This document shows, piece after piece, positions 27,037-36,250 of a stretch of DNA of 64,000 bases (positions are counted from its first letter, which is position 1; each line of letters starts with the position of its first letter). The DNA lies in contig NZ_AQXU01000014.1 of the NCBI RefSeq assembly GCF_000376945.1, positions 1 through 64,000 on the forward strand, given 5' to 3'. The notes beneath the pieces were generated by a model that saw nothing but the letters and a program-made list of their open reading frames with translations, was not told the origin of the DNA and ran no database searches. This DNA is from Leeia oryzae DSM 17879 (GTDB taxonomy: Bacteria > Pseudomonadota > Gammaproteobacteria > Burkholderiales > Leeiaceae). Both the position numbers and the translations under genes were made by a program.

Positions 27037-27843
27037 TTATACAGCCACCGGCGCCTTGATCCCCGGATGCGGATCGTAGCCTTCCAGAGTGAAGTCTTCG
27101 AAGGTAAAGTCAAACAGGTTCTTGACCGCCGGATTCAGGCGCATGGTCGGTAGGGCACGTGGTTCGCGGCTGAGCTGTTCTTTGACCTGATCCATGTGGT
27201 TCATGTAAATATGCGCGTCACCCAGCGTATGGATGAATTCGCCGGGTTGCAAACCGACGACTTGGGCGATCATCATGGTCAGCAGCGCGTAAGAGGCGAT
27301 GTTGAACGGTACGCCGAGGAACAGGTCTGCACTGCGCTGGTACAGCTGGCAAGAGAGTTTGCCGTCTGCCACGTAAAACTGGAAGAAGGCATGGCAGGGC
27401 GGCAGGGCCATCTGGTCGATCTGGCCTGGGTTCCAGGCAGAAACGATAATCCGGCGCGAGTCTGGCGAATTTTTCAGCTGGTCCAGAATCTGCTGGATCT
27501 GGTCTACATGCGTGCCGTCCGGCTTGGGCCAGTTGCGCCACTGGTAGCCATACACCGGCCCCAAGCTGCCGTCTTCTTTGGCCCATTCGTCCCAAATGCT
27601 CACCCCATGTTCTTTCAGGTAGGCGATATTGGTATCGCCTTTCAGGAACCAGATCAGTTCATGGATGATGGACTTCAGGTGGACTTTTTTGGTGGTCAGC
27701 AGCGGGAAGCCTTCGCTCAGGTCATAGCGGCTCTGGTGCCCAAAAACGGAGATAGTACCGGTGCCGGTACGGTCAGTCTTGGTGTGACCATTTGCCATCA
27801 CATGGCGGAGAATGTCGAGGTAGGCTTGTTCGCTGCGTGACAT
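27037..27843 (-). CDS. thyA: Thymidylate synthase
   Basis: A 268-residue ThyA, which methylates dUMP to dTMP with methylene-THF. The ATG at 27843 ([12 protein letters not shown]) with AAAGG just upstream is preferred; a longer in-frame extension is not family-like. Catalytic Cys150 lies in [12 protein letters not shown]. Other signatures are [34 protein letters not shown] and HIYMNHMDQ. It ends GIKAPVAV, as usual. No dfrA is adjacent. Confidence 0.97.
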   Translation of the reverse strand: MSRSEQAYLDILRHVMANGHTKTDRTGTGTISVFGHQSRYDLSEGFPLLTTKKVHLKSIIHELIWFLKGDTNIAYLKEHGVSIWDEWAKEDGSLGPVYGYQWRNWPKPDGTHVDQIQQILDQLKNSPDSRRIIVSAWNPGQIDQMALPPCHAFFQFYVADGKLSCQLYQRSADLFLGVPFNIASYALLTMMIAQVVGLQPGEFIHTLGDAHIYMNHMDQVKEQLSREPRALPTMRLNPAVKNLFDFTFEDFTLEGYDPHPGIKAPVAV

Positions 27844-27904
27844 GAGAAAACCTTTATCTGGATTGCGGTCGATTTTAACACATCCCGTTTGGCGGTGAGA
27901 GAGG

Positions 27905-29263
27905 TCAGTGACTGACTTGCGGGAAACGTATCTCGAAGCAGGCGCCACCCAGACCTGGGGCTTGTCCGACGGTGATGGTGCCGTTGTAGCTGGCGACAAT
28001 GTCGCTCACGATAGACAGGCCAATGCCGTGACCAGGGACGCTTTCATCCAGCCGGACACCGCGTTGCAAGACGGCAGCCGGGTCGGCCACGCCGGGGCCG
28101 TCGTCTTCCACCAGAATCGATAGTGAACCGGTGGTTAGTAGTGGGCGGATACGCACGGTATGGGCGGCCCATTTGGCAGCGTTATCCAGCAAGTTGCCGA
28201 AGAGTTCCATGGCATCGCCATCGCTGATGCGGGTTTTGAGCGTGGCCGGTATCTGGTTTTCAAAGGTCAGGTTTTTGTCCCGATGTACTTTTTCCAGCGT
28301 GCTGATCAGACGGGTAATGGTTGGGGCCAGCTGCGTTTGTCTGGACAACGGCATGGCGCCGCGGGTGGCCGCACGTTGCAGCTGGTAGCCAATCAGGGTT
28401 TCGATGCGGCTGGTTTGTTCCTGAACGGTTGCAGGGAAGTGCGGATCGGCCGTGTCGGTGCTGCGGATGACGGCGATGGGGGTTTTCAGGCTGTGCGCCA
28501 GGTCGTCCAGCGCATGCTGGTAGCGCTGCTGGCGCGCGCGTTCGCTATGAATGAGCGCGTTCAGATTATCGGTCAAGGGCTGGATTTCTTGCGGGTAACT
28601 GCCTTCCAGCGTGTCTTTGTCACCATTTTCGATGGCTTGCAGGCTGGTTGCCAGCCGCTGGAGGGGTTGTAACCCCCAGCGCAGCAAGAGCACTTGCAGT
28701 AACAACAGCAGGGCGGCGCAACCGGCCAGCCAGCGCCACAGGGTGTGCTGGTATTGCTGGATTTGCAGGTCGAACGGCTTGGCATCTTCGCTGACGCTGA
28801 AGGTGAGTGGAACCGGCCCTTTGTCGGTAGGCCAGGTGACACCCATGGCAAACGAGAAATAACGCTGTCCGTTTTCGTCGATGGCGGAGAAATAACGTTT
28901 GCCCGATGGCAGACTGGACACAAAGGTCACTGGCTGGCCAAGCGAAGAGGGAGATTGCCACAGGCTGCGGGCGCTGATGATCTGGGCGTACAGGCCGGAC
29001 CCGGGCAGCATCAGGCTGGATTCAGTCAGTTGGTCGGGGAGCTGGATTTTGCCATTACTGTCCAGCTCAGTCGCCGCCATCAGCAGATAGGCGACAGCTT
29101 GCAGACGTTCTTGCCGGGTGGCTTCGGCATGGCTGCGGAAGGCTTTTTCCAGGGCGGCGGCGGTGAGCAGGGTAAAGGCGAGCAGCAACAGCAGGCTGGC
29201 CAGCATCATGCGCCACCGGATGGAGGGCGCGGACAGGCGCAAGTGCTGCCAGAGTTTATGCAT
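27905..29263 (-). CDS. PhoQ/QseC-like sensor histidine kinase
   Basis: A 452-residue inner-membrane kinase. Membrane segments at about 20-42 and 180-203 bracket a periplasmic sensor region. A HAMP-like linker follows, then a dimerisation helix with [16 protein letters not shown] holding the phospho-acceptor His, the N box [13 protein letters not shown], and the G boxes VEDDGPGV and GHGIGLSIV. Its ATG overlaps the response-regulator stop by 8 bp. With the upstream PepSY protein it forms a three-gene signalling operon. Likely signals are divalent cations or envelope stress, judging by relatives; this is inference. Confidence 0.92.
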   Translation of the reverse strand: MHKLWQHLRLSAPSIRWRMMLASLLLLLAFTLLTAAALEKAFRSHAEATRQERLQAVAYLLMAATELDSNGKIQLPDQLTESSLMLPGSGLYAQIISARSLWQSPSSLGQPVTFVSSLPSGKRYFSAIDENGQRYFSFAMGVTWPTDKGPVPLTFSVSEDAKPFDLQIQQYQHTLWRWLAGCAALLLLLQVLLLRWGLQPLQRLATSLQAIENGDKDTLEGSYPQEIQPLTDNLNALIHSERARQQRYQHALDDLAHSLKTPIAVIRSTDTADPHFPATVQEQTSRIETLIGYQLQRAATRGAMPLSRQTQLAPTITRLISTLEKVHRDKNLTFENQIPATLKTRISDGDAMELFGNLLDNAAKWAAHTVRIRPLLTTGSLSILVEDDGPGVADPAAVLQRGVRLDESVPGHGIGLSIVSDIVASYNGTITVGQAPGLGGACFEIRFPQVSH

Positions 29264-29933
29264 GCGTCAGTACAAAACGGTAGCCGCGGCCACGCAGGGT
29301 TTCTATCGGTTGCAAACTGCCATCCGGGTCTACCTTTTTGCGCAAACGGCCCATTAGCACCTCGACTACGTTACTGTCCGGGTCATCGTTAACCGGGTAG
29401 AGGTAGTTGTTGAGTTCGAGCTTGGTGACCACCCGGTCCCGATGGCGGACCAGATATTCCAGCAGGCGGTACTCAAAGGCGGTGAGTTCCAGCTCTTGCT
29501 GGTTCAGCAAGGCTTTCTGGCCGTTCAGGTCCAGCATCAGCGGGCCGAACTGCATGTCCATTTTGGCGGCACCCCCTGCGCGACGCAGCAGGGCTTTGAC
29601 ACGCGCCAGCAACTCGGGTGGTTCAAACGGTTTGGTCAGGTAGTCGTCGGCACCGGCTTCCAGACCTTCGACCTTGTCCTGCCAGCGGTCGCGAGCAGTG
29701 AGAACCAGTATCGGCAGGGTTTTGCCCTGGTTACGCAAGTTCTTGATGACCTCTATCCCCGGCAGCTTGGGCAGGCCCAGGTCGATAATGGCGGCGTCAA
29801 ACTGGGATTCTTGAGCCAGATACAGGCCGTTTTCCCCGTCTTGTGCGCCTTCGACACGGTAGCCTTCTTTGGTCAGCCAGTCACGCAGACGGGCGTTCAG
29901 GATGGGTTCGTCTTCGATCACCAGTATGCGCAT
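29256..29933 (-). CDS. OmpR/PhoP-family response regulator
   Basis: A 225-residue regulator with a receiver domain (acidic pair near the start, phospho-acceptor Asp51, Lys101 in LTKPF) and a C-terminal winged helix (about 125-222; ELTAFEYRLLEYLVRH, then VEVLMGRLRKKVD and RGRGYRFVL). It is the partner of the overlapping kinase. Its ATG shares one base with the PepSY stop, so the three genes are translationally coupled. Confidence 0.94.
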   Translation of the reverse strand: MRILVIEDEPILNARLRDWLTKEGYRVEGAQDGENGLYLAQESQFDAAIIDLGLPKLPGIEVIKNLRNQGKTLPILVLTARDRWQDKVEGLEAGADDYLTKPFEPPELLARVKALLRRAGGAAKMDMQFGPLMLDLNGQKALLNQQELELTAFEYRLLEYLVRHRDRVVTKLELNNYLYPVNDDPDSNVVEVLMGRLRKKVDPDGSLQPIETLRGRGYRFVLTHA

Positions 29934-30226
29934 CAGAAACCATCCTGAGGTGGGCGGAATTTTTTGCCGTGCGGATTACCACGACCGTTCTGGTCCGGCT
30001 CGCCGCGCGGGGTGGGGGCGGTATCATTCGCGATCCAGAGAATCACGATCTCACCGCTGTTTTTGAGTACCTTGACCCGGTAGCCGCCGCTTTTATCATC
30101 GACAGACAATACGCGGCCGCCACCGGTTTGCTGTTGTGCCATCCGGGCGGCGTCATCGCGGCTGACATCTGCCCAGGCTAGCACGGGCAGCAAAAGTGCA
30201 AGGCACAGCAGGGCAGAATGTCTCAT
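29933..30226 (-). CDS. Periplasmic PepSY-domain protein
   Basis: A 97-residue exported protein with a signal peptide (SALLCLALLLPVLAWA) and a single PepSY-like domain (VSRDDAARMAQQQTGGGRVLSVDDKS, here read only to its first part, through VKVLKNSGEIVILWIAN). PepSY modules inhibit proteases or act in envelope sensing. As first gene of the operon with the response regulator and kinase, it may modulate the sensor. A G/P/N-rich tail has no assigned role. Confidence 0.82.
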   Translation of the reverse strand: MRHSALLCLALLLPVLAWADVSRDDAARMAQQQTGGGRVLSVDDKSGGYRVKVLKNSGEIVILWIANDTAPTPRGEPDQNGRGNPHGKKFRPPQDGF

Positions 30227-30294
30227 GATGCTTCCTTTGTTGCTAACGGATTAATGCAATGTGCGTATTGTAGCGTGCCGATGATCGCCTGTCC

Positions 30295-30804
30295 TTAAAA
30301 CACGGGGCTGACGGCGACATTCACTTTCATGTCACGACCTGGGTCGTTTGGCATGATGGTGGTGTAGCGGCGGCCTGCGTATTCGTAAGTGACCTTGTAG
30401 CCGGTAATGCGCTGGGTCCACTCTGGCTCGTTACGGCAGCGACGGACTTCTTCGGTACGGTAGTTATCGTTCCGGTTGTTGTCGTTCTGGCCCCATTTGT
30501 TACCGATCATGGCACCGGTGACGGCACCGATGGCGGTCATGGCATCCCGGCCGCGGCCACCACCAAACTGGTGACCGACGATGGCACCCGTGGCACCACC
30601 CAGAATCATGCCGGCGGTGTTGTTGCCGCTATAGTTACGGTCATCACGTACATTCACGGTTTCATTCCAGCATACCTGGCGGTCGGTGCTGACCCGTTCG
30701 TACTGGGGTTCTGAGCTTTTGACACGGGCATAGTCGGTGTAGCCTTCTGCATGCAGTTGAGCAACACTTGCCAAAGCCATCAAAGAAAGAATGTAGTTAC
30801 GCAT
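30295..30804 (-). CDS. Glycine-zipper (2TM, 17-kDa antigen-like) envelope protein
   Basis: A 169-residue exported protein. ATG 30804 with AGGAG upstream is preferred over the longer frame. A signal peptide (ILSLMALASVAQLHA) is followed by a glycine-zipper segment around residues 60-95 (GMILGGATGAIVGHQFGG, AIGAVTGAMIGNKWG). The C-terminal third is Arg/Tyr/Asn-rich (RRCRNEPEWTQRITGYKVTYEY). Such proteins are outer-membrane or periplasmic lipoprotein-like factors of uncertain function. No lipobox Cys is visible here. Confidence 0.85.
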   Translation of the reverse strand: MRNYILSLMALASVAQLHAEGYTDYARVKSSEPQYERVSTDRQVCWNETVNVRDDRNYSGNNTAGMILGGATGAIVGHQFGGGRGRDAMTAIGAVTGAMIGNKWGQNDNNRNDNYRTEEVRRCRNEPEWTQRITGYKVTYEYAGRRYTTIMPNDPGRDMKVNVAVSPVF

Positions 30805-31058
30805 GATGTTTCTCCTGTCGGGTGACCACAATGTGTGTGTCGTTGGAGATCATCATAGGCGCAGTCAACTGAACATTTGCTGAACCGGTTTGAGGATGCA
30901 AAAAGCCGGTTTGCCGCATGCTTGCGTATCAATCATACGGGCATGCCGGCTATAAAAACATAACCAATCATTCATTAGAAATACAAGGTGCCAGTGCTAG
31001 ACTATTTCGCATCGTTGCCGCCCGATGGTGGTCTGTCCGGGTATCCAGAGATGCGCAC

Positions 31059-31823
31059 ATGAATGATGCAAGACTGTTACAAACGTATATTGATACGGTG
31101 CATAACCGTTATTTTGCCGAACAGCCGCTGGCGCTGGATGAGCGCGGCCAGGTGGTTGGGCGCTTTTTCAAATGCATTATCGGCAGCCGGTTTGAACCGA
31201 TCCAGTCTAGTCAGGGGGATTCGCTGATCGGGGTAGAGGCGCGGCTGGATAGCCGCCTGATCACCGGGCTTGGCCTGCCGGCGGCCAGTCTGTTTTCGCT
31301 GGCCAGCTCGGATGAAGCGTTGGCCAGGCTGGACCGTCTGAGCCGGATCATTCATACGCTGAACCATGCAGTGAGTGCCTACCGGCATTTGCCACTGTAT
31401 CTGAATGTACACCCGCGCTTGCCGGTGATTGTTAAAGAGGGGCATGGCGAGGTGTTTGAAACCTTGCTGGGGTATCTGGATTTGTCGCCTGCGGATATCG
31501 TGATTGAACTGCCTGCCAGTGTGGCCGCCAAGCCGGCCTTGTCTGCGTCTGTCATCAGCAATTACCGCCGGCATGGCTTCCGGGTGGCCTCCAGTCTGGA
31601 CGAACGCAGCCTGGAGGGTATCCTGACGGCCGATGTGAAGCCGGATCTGCTGAAGTTGCCTGTCGGGCTTGCCATGCGACAAGTGCTATCGCCGGGCGAG
31701 GTTGTGACTGCAGTGCCCGTGATTCTGAAAGACGTTCGCCAGTCGCCGCTGCCCGCAATGAATGGCATCCCTTCTGTCATCGGGCTGCAAGGCCCATGGG
31801 TCAACCGGCAGTTTGCCACTTAA
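31059..31823 (+). CDS. Degenerate EAL-domain protein
   Basis: A 254-residue protein resembling the first two thirds of an EAL phosphodiesterase domain. The position of E-A-L reads IGVEARLD, the beta strand LPLYLNVHPRLP stands where family members have the VNLS segment, and DIVIELPAS stands for the LEITE segment. The following DDFG-type and KID segments are not recognisable (ASSLDER and LLKLPVG instead). Metal-binding acids are mostly lost, so it is more likely a c-di-GMP-binding or regulatory protein than an enzyme. ATG 31059 is preferred to a longer frame beginning at 30918. It is transcribed away from the glycine-zipper gene. Confidence 0.65.
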   Translation: MNDARLLQTYIDTVHNRYFAEQPLALDERGQVVGRFFKCIIGSRFEPIQSSQGDSLIGVEARLDSRLITGLGLPAASLFSLASSDEALARLDRLSRIIHTLNHAVSAYRHLPLYLNVHPRLPVIVKEGHGEVFETLLGYLDLSPADIVIELPASVAAKPALSASVISNYRRHGFRVASSLDERSLEGILTADVKPDLLKLPVGLAMRQVLSPGEVVTAVPVILKDVRQSPLPAMNGIPSVIGLQGPWVNRQFAT

Positions 31824-31916
31824 ATCCGTACACGATTGCGTCACGATGTTGACAGGGGCTAAGGGGACCTCTAAGGTAAAGTCCCCCCATCAACCCTGCG
31901 CAGGTGAAGTATCGCT

Positions 31917-32417
31917 ATGGATATCATCAAGACCAAAGACCCCCGTTTTACCTTGCGGTTTGCCACGCCAGACGATGCCGGTATGGTCGTGGCGTTCATG
32001 AAGAAACTGGGTACTTATCAGAAAATGGCGGATAAAATCATCGCCACGGAAGAAGGCATCCGCAAGCTGTTGACGGACAAGCGGGGCGAAGCCGTTTTCG
32101 GGATGTACGATGGCGATATGGTCGGCTTTGTGTATTTCTGCCAGACTTCTTCTGCGTTTATCGGCCAGTCCGGTATCTACATCGACGGGTTTCTGGTAGA
32201 TGACACCATGCGCTTTAAAGGGCTGGGCAAGATCATGATGGCTTTCATGTCCCGGCTGGCGCTGGACCGTGGTTGCCAGCGGCTGGAGTGGGGTTGTCTG
32301 GACTGGAACGAACCTACCATCAAATTCTATCGTGGCCTGGGCGCGTACTCGGTCGATGAAATGACCATTTACCGTTTTGCGCCGGATCAGTTAAAAGCCA
32401 ACGCCGAGCAGTTTTGA
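31917..32417 (+). CDS. GNAT-family N-acetyltransferase
   Basis: A 166-residue single GNAT domain. The acetyl-CoA pyrophosphate loop is RFKGLGKIMMAFM, preceded by the IYIDGFLVDD strand and followed by RLEWGCLDWNEPTIKFYRGLGA, the typical C-terminal helix and strand. It looks related to spermidine/diamine acetyltransferase-type proteins, but the substrate cannot be fixed. A short G/C hairpin at 32423-32440 downstream may be a weak terminator. Confidence 0.88.
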   Translation: MDIIKTKDPRFTLRFATPDDAGMVVAFMKKLGTYQKMADKIIATEEGIRKLLTDKRGEAVFGMYDGDMVGFVYFCQTSSAFIGQSGIYIDGFLVDDTMRFKGLGKIMMAFMSRLALDRGCQRLEWGCLDWNEPTIKFYRGLGAYSVDEMTIYRFAPDQLKANAEQF

Positions 32418-32601
32418 CGACGCGGGGCCTGTTGGCCCCGGTTTAGCCGCAGCAAACATTCAAAAGCGCTTGCGTAACCCGCTGGCGGGACATATAAGTT
32501 AATAAATGACCCGTAAGTTCATGCCGTGGTAATCGCCCGTCAGGGCGGGCTTATCAAGCTAGCATCATCATGTCCGTTCAGAGACAGAAAGCCAAAAGAG
32601 G

Positions 32602-34815
32602 ATGAGTAACGAAGGCATTTTGCCCAACCGCAACACCTTGCCAGGCGATGTGTGGGGTGGCGTGGCCGCCATGCTGGTTGCGCTTCCGTCTGCCATTGCC
32701 TTTGGCGTGGCCATTTTTTCTGCGCTGGGCGGTGCTCTGGCGGCCGACGGTGCGCTGGCCGGGATTCTGGGGGCCATCGTCCTGGGGATTGCCGCACCCC
32801 TGTTTGGTGGTCGCTCCCTGATTGTCACCGCGCCCAGTGCGCCCGCTGCTGCCGTGCTGACGGCACTGGCGGTTACGCTGACCCAACAGGGGAATGCAAC
32901 CTCGACCATCCTGATCCAGTTGGCCCTGATTGGCCTTCTGGCCGGCATTTTGCAGATCGGCTTCGGTTTCTCCGGTATTGGCCGTCTGATCCGTTATATC
33001 CCTTATCCGGTGGTGAGCGGTTATCTGAGCGGGGTGGGCATCATCATCATCAGTGGCCAGATTCCCAGGTTTCTGGGCGTGCCGTCATCTGCCCATTTGC
33101 TGGATGTCCTGCTCACGCCGGCCCTCTGGCACTGGCAGAGCATCGTTATCGGGGTACTGGTAATTGCGGTGATGTATTGGGCGCCCCGTTTCATCCGCAT
33201 CATCCCGGCATCCATTCTGGCGCTGGTCGCCGGGGTGGCAGGCTATGTCCTGCTGGGGCTGTTGGGGCAGGCCGACTGGCGTACCACGGATAACCCGCTG
33301 CTGGTCGGGGTGATCAGCAGCGGCAATGTGCCCATGTCCGAGATTATCCATGAACACTGGATGGTGTTACGCGGGATCGGCATGCAGGAAATTGCCCAGG
33401 TACTGGCACCCGCCCTGACACTGGCTGCGCTGTTGTCGATCGACACCCTGAAAACCGGACTGGTGGTCGAGACGCTGACCAACAAGCATCAAGATCCGGA
33501 CCGGGAGCTGATCGGGCAGGGGGTGGGGAATCTGCTATCAGCTTTGGTGGGCGGGATTTCCGGTTCTGGCACCATGGGGGCTTCGCTGGTCAATATCTCC
33601 AGTGGCGGCTCTACCTGGTTATCCACCTGGCTGACCGGCATTGCTTCTTTGCTGGTATTGCTGATGCTGGCCCCACTGATTGCCTGGGTGCCTATCCCGG
33701 CGCTGGCGGGCATTCTGATGGTGATCGGCGTGCGCATGATCGACCGCCACAGCCTGGCTTTCTTTTTTACGCCTGCAACCCGTCTGGACTTTGTGGTGAT
33801 CTTTTCGGTCATCATGGTGTCGGTGTTTGTGAATCTGGTGGCCGCTGCTGGTGTTGGCGTGGCCTTGGCCATCATGCTGTTTATCCGGGAGCAGACGCGT
33901 AGCTCGGTGATCCGCAGCCGGATTGAAGGCAGCGAGATTTTTTCCAAACGCACGGCAAGGGTGTCGGCAGCCGAAGGAATCGACCCAGAGGGCAAAGGCG
34001 TCGTGGTTTTCGAGCTGCAGGGCAGTCTGTTCTTCGGGACGGCCAGCCAGTTGCAGGCGGCGCTGGAGCCGGAAATTCCTCACCGAAAATTCGTGATTCT
34101 CAGCATGCGGCGCGTGCAATCGCTGGATGTCACGGCGACCCACGTGCTGGAAAAAATCAAGGATCAGCTAGACGCCAACAATGCCCATCTTGTGTTTTGC
34201 GATATTCCCAAGGGCTTGCCCAGCGGGCTGAAAATGAAGCGCTTTCTGAAGGCGACGGGTCTGGTCGGGTTTACCAGCAAAGCAATTGCGTTTAATCAGC
34301 TGGACGACGCGCTGGAGTGGGTAGAGTCCCGTCAGCTGGCAGAGGCAAATGTACCACCCGCCATGGAGAATGCCACGTTCGAACTGCGGGCCATGCCGAT
34401 GTTTGCCAGCTGTACTGAGGAAGCAATGGCTGCGCTGACGGCGGTGGCAGAGTTGCGGCTGGTCAAGGAAGGCAAACGGATCTACAAGGCCGGCGGGGAG
34501 GGGAATGCCCTGTTTTTGATCCGCAAGGGGCTGGTGAAGCTAAAGGCGCCCATCCGCAAGAAGGGCAGCTACCATCTGGCAACCTGCGGCGCCGGAGAAA
34601 TGATTGGCGAAATGGGCTTTCTGGAAGGCGGCGTGTACCTGATGGATGCGACCGCAGCGGTGGAGACAGAAGTCTACGTGCTGACCAAGGAACAGTTCGA
34701 CCAGTTGAGTGCCCTTTATCCGGATCTGGCACATGCCCTGCTGTATCACATGGCACACGCGCTGGCGGTGCGCTTGCATGCGTCGGTCATCGAAATCCAG
34801 GCGTTACGGCGTTAA
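32602..34815 (+). CDS. SulP-type anion transporter fused to STAS and cNMP-binding domains
   Basis: A 737-residue protein. Residues about 10-430 form the SulP/SLC26 membrane domain (YIPYPVVSGYLSGVGIII, then SGGISGSGTMGASLVNISSGG). Residues about 455-570 form a STAS domain (VVFELQGSLFFGTASQLQ, ILSMRRVQSLDVTATHVLEKI). Residues about 600-725 form a Crp-type cyclic-nucleotide-binding domain (LFLIRKGLVKL, GEMIGEMGFLEGG). The cargo could be sulfate, bicarbonate or another anion. The cNMP domain suggests allosteric control by a nucleotide. The start is somewhat uncertain because AAAAGAGG abuts the ATG. The sulfur genes nearby favour, but do not prove, sulfate. Confidence 0.88.
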   Translation: MSNEGILPNRNTLPGDVWGGVAAMLVALPSAIAFGVAIFSALGGALAADGALAGILGAIVLGIAAPLFGGRSLIVTAPSAPAAAVLTALAVTLTQQGNATSTILIQLALIGLLAGILQIGFGFSGIGRLIRYIPYPVVSGYLSGVGIIIISGQIPRFLGVPSSAHLLDVLLTPALWHWQSIVIGVLVIAVMYWAPRFIRIIPASILALVAGVAGYVLLGLLGQADWRTTDNPLLVGVISSGNVPMSEIIHEHWMVLRGIGMQEIAQVLAPALTLAALLSIDTLKTGLVVETLTNKHQDPDRELIGQGVGNLLSALVGGISGSGTMGASLVNISSGGSTWLSTWLTGIASLLVLLMLAPLIAWVPIPALAGILMVIGVRMIDRHSLAFFFTPATRLDFVVIFSVIMVSVFVNLVAAAGVGVALAIMLFIREQTRSSVIRSRIEGSEIFSKRTARVSAAEGIDPEGKGVVVFELQGSLFFGTASQLQAALEPEIPHRKFVILSMRRVQSLDVTATHVLEKIKDQLDANNAHLVFCDIPKGLPSGLKMKRFLKATGLVGFTSKAIAFNQLDDALEWVESRQLAEANVPPAMENATFELRAMPMFASCTEEAMAALTAVAELRLVKEGKRIYKAGGEGNALFLIRKGLVKLKAPIRKKGSYHLATCGAGEMIGEMGFLEGGVYLMDATAAVETEVYVLTKEQFDQLSALYPDLAHALLYHMAHALAVRLHASVIEIQALRR

Positions 34816-35150
34816 ATCATGATCCACGCCGATGGGGAGGGAGACGCCTCCCCGGTCTGACCGGCCTTGCTGGCCGGTCATCTTAGAATACTTGCTTCTT
34901 TGCTTAGTGCGCCGCAGTGCTCCTATGCAGGTATCTCCTCCCTTTTTTGCACCAAAATACCCCGAATTATGTTTTTCTCGCCCGGATTGGCGGGTTTTTC
35001 ATCCGCAGAAACAACTGGCGGCCTCTTTAGATCAATTCTGCATTTAATAATGATTAAATATAATTTTTAGAAATAAAAAACGATATTTAATATATCCCTG
35101 TGTTCACGATAAACCGATTTGTTTTAATGAATCCATCAGGGAGAAACCTC
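34816..35150. promoter_or_regulatory. 335-bp gap: SulP 3' hairpins and tau leader
   Basis: Two adjacent hairpins, 34834-34853 (GGGGAGG/CCTCCCC) and 34858-34880 (TGACCGGCC/GGCCGGTCA), lack a T tract and may end the SulP transcript. The rest is gene-free. The stretch at 35040-35100 is extremely AT-rich and probably contains the tau promoter and regulator site. AGGGAG at 35139-35144 is the tauA ribosome site. Confidence 0.45.
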
Positions 35151-36158
35151 ATGAAAAAGCCTGCCCACAAACGCTGGTTGACCATTGCCATCGCACTCAC
35201 CGGAGCTACCTGGCTCACCTCCGCCGCCGCAGAAGAAGTCACTGTCGCTTATCAGTATGGGGCTGATCCGGCCAAACTGGCCCAGATTGAAGGGCGCTAC
35301 GAAAAAGCCACCGGCTGGAAGATCAACTGGAAGCGTTTTGACAGCGGTGCAGATATTGTGACTGCCATTGCCTCTGGCGATGTGCAGATCGGCAATATTG
35401 GTTCCAGCCCGCTGGCGGCATCGACCAGCCGTGGTTTGCCGATCAAGGCCTTTGTGGTGAATGCGCTTACCGGTGGCTCCGAGGCGCTGGTGGTTCGCAA
35501 TGGTGCCGGTATCAGCAAACCGCAGGATTTTGCCGGTAAAACCATTGCCACGCCGTTTGTATCGACCGCCCACTACAGCCTGCTGTCTGCGCTGAAACAC
35601 TGGAAGGTGGACCCGACCAAAACCAAGATCGTCAATCTGGCCCCGCCAGAAATCTTTGCGGCCTGGCAACGTGGCGATATTGATGCGGCCTACACCTGGG
35701 ACCCGGCGCTGGGCAAGATCAAGCAAAGCGGCAAGGTGCTGACAGATTCGGCGGAAGTCGGCAAATGGGGCTCGCCAACCTTTGATAGCTGGGTGGTGCG
35801 CAAGGACTTTGCTGCATCACATCCGGATTTTGTGACCAAATTTGCCAAAGTTACGCTGGATGTGAATGCGGAGTACCGCAAAAACGCCAGCAAATGGACG
35901 GCAAACTCCGACATCGTCAAGAAAATCTCTGACCTGAGCGGCGCTACGCCAGAGGATATCCCGGCGCTGCTGGCCGGTAACAAGTATCCGGTTGCCAGTG
36001 AACAGTTGTCTGCGGCCATTCTGGGCGGCGGGTCTGTCAAGGCGATTACCGCGACGGCGGCCTTCCTGAAAGAGCAGAAGAAAATCGATCAGACCTTGCC
36101 ATCGTACACCGAGGCGGTCGATGCCCAGTTTGTTCGCAAGGCGGCCAGCCTGAAGTAA
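35151..36158 (+). CDS. tauA: Taurine ABC transporter binding protein
   Basis: A 335-residue periplasmic binding protein of the TauA/SsuA/NMT1-like family. ATG 35151 follows AGGGAG; the longer frame lacks a ribosome site. A signal peptide ends near SAAA/EE. Typical segments are IEGRYEKATGWKINWKRFDSG, ASGDVQIGNIGSSPLAA and SWVVRKDFAASHPDFV. With tauB, tauC and tauD it forms the classical sulfur-starvation operon for taurine. A hairpin follows directly, probably protecting this abundant protein's mRNA. Confidence 0.93.
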   Translation: MKKPAHKRWLTIAIALTGATWLTSAAAEEVTVAYQYGADPAKLAQIEGRYEKATGWKINWKRFDSGADIVTAIASGDVQIGNIGSSPLAASTSRGLPIKAFVVNALTGGSEALVVRNGAGISKPQDFAGKTIATPFVSTAHYSLLSALKHWKVDPTKTKIVNLAPPEIFAAWQRGDIDAAYTWDPALGKIKQSGKVLTDSAEVGKWGSPTFDSWVVRKDFAASHPDFVTKFAKVTLDVNAEYRKNASKWTANSDIVKKISDLSGATPEDIPALLAGNKYPVASEQLSAAILGGGSVKAITATAAFLKEQKKIDQTLPSYTEAVDAQFVRKAASLK

Positions 36159-36181
36159 CGTCATCTGTCAAACCATTCGCC

Positions 36182-36222
36182 CGTCAGACAAGGTGGCCAC
36201 ACTTGGCGCACCTTGTCTGACG
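36182..36222 (+). repeat. Perfect 14-bp intra-operon hairpin between tauA and tauB
   Basis: The arms at 36182-36195 (CGTCAGACAAGGTG) and 36209-36222 are exact complements around a 13-nt loop, and no T tract follows. It is placed to give higher tauA than tauBCD expression by 3'-end protection or partial termination. Confidence 0.75.
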
Positions 36223-36250
36223 CCCCGCGTCGCTGAGTGTCAGGAATGCC

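Noticed and set aside
27844-27999. N-terminal extension of ThyA
   Set aside because: The extra 52 residues are not ThyA-like, and a ribosome site supports the start at 27843.
31379-31823. Full EAL phosphodiesterase activity for the 31-kb protein
   Set aside because: The DDFG and KID motifs and most metal ligands are missing.
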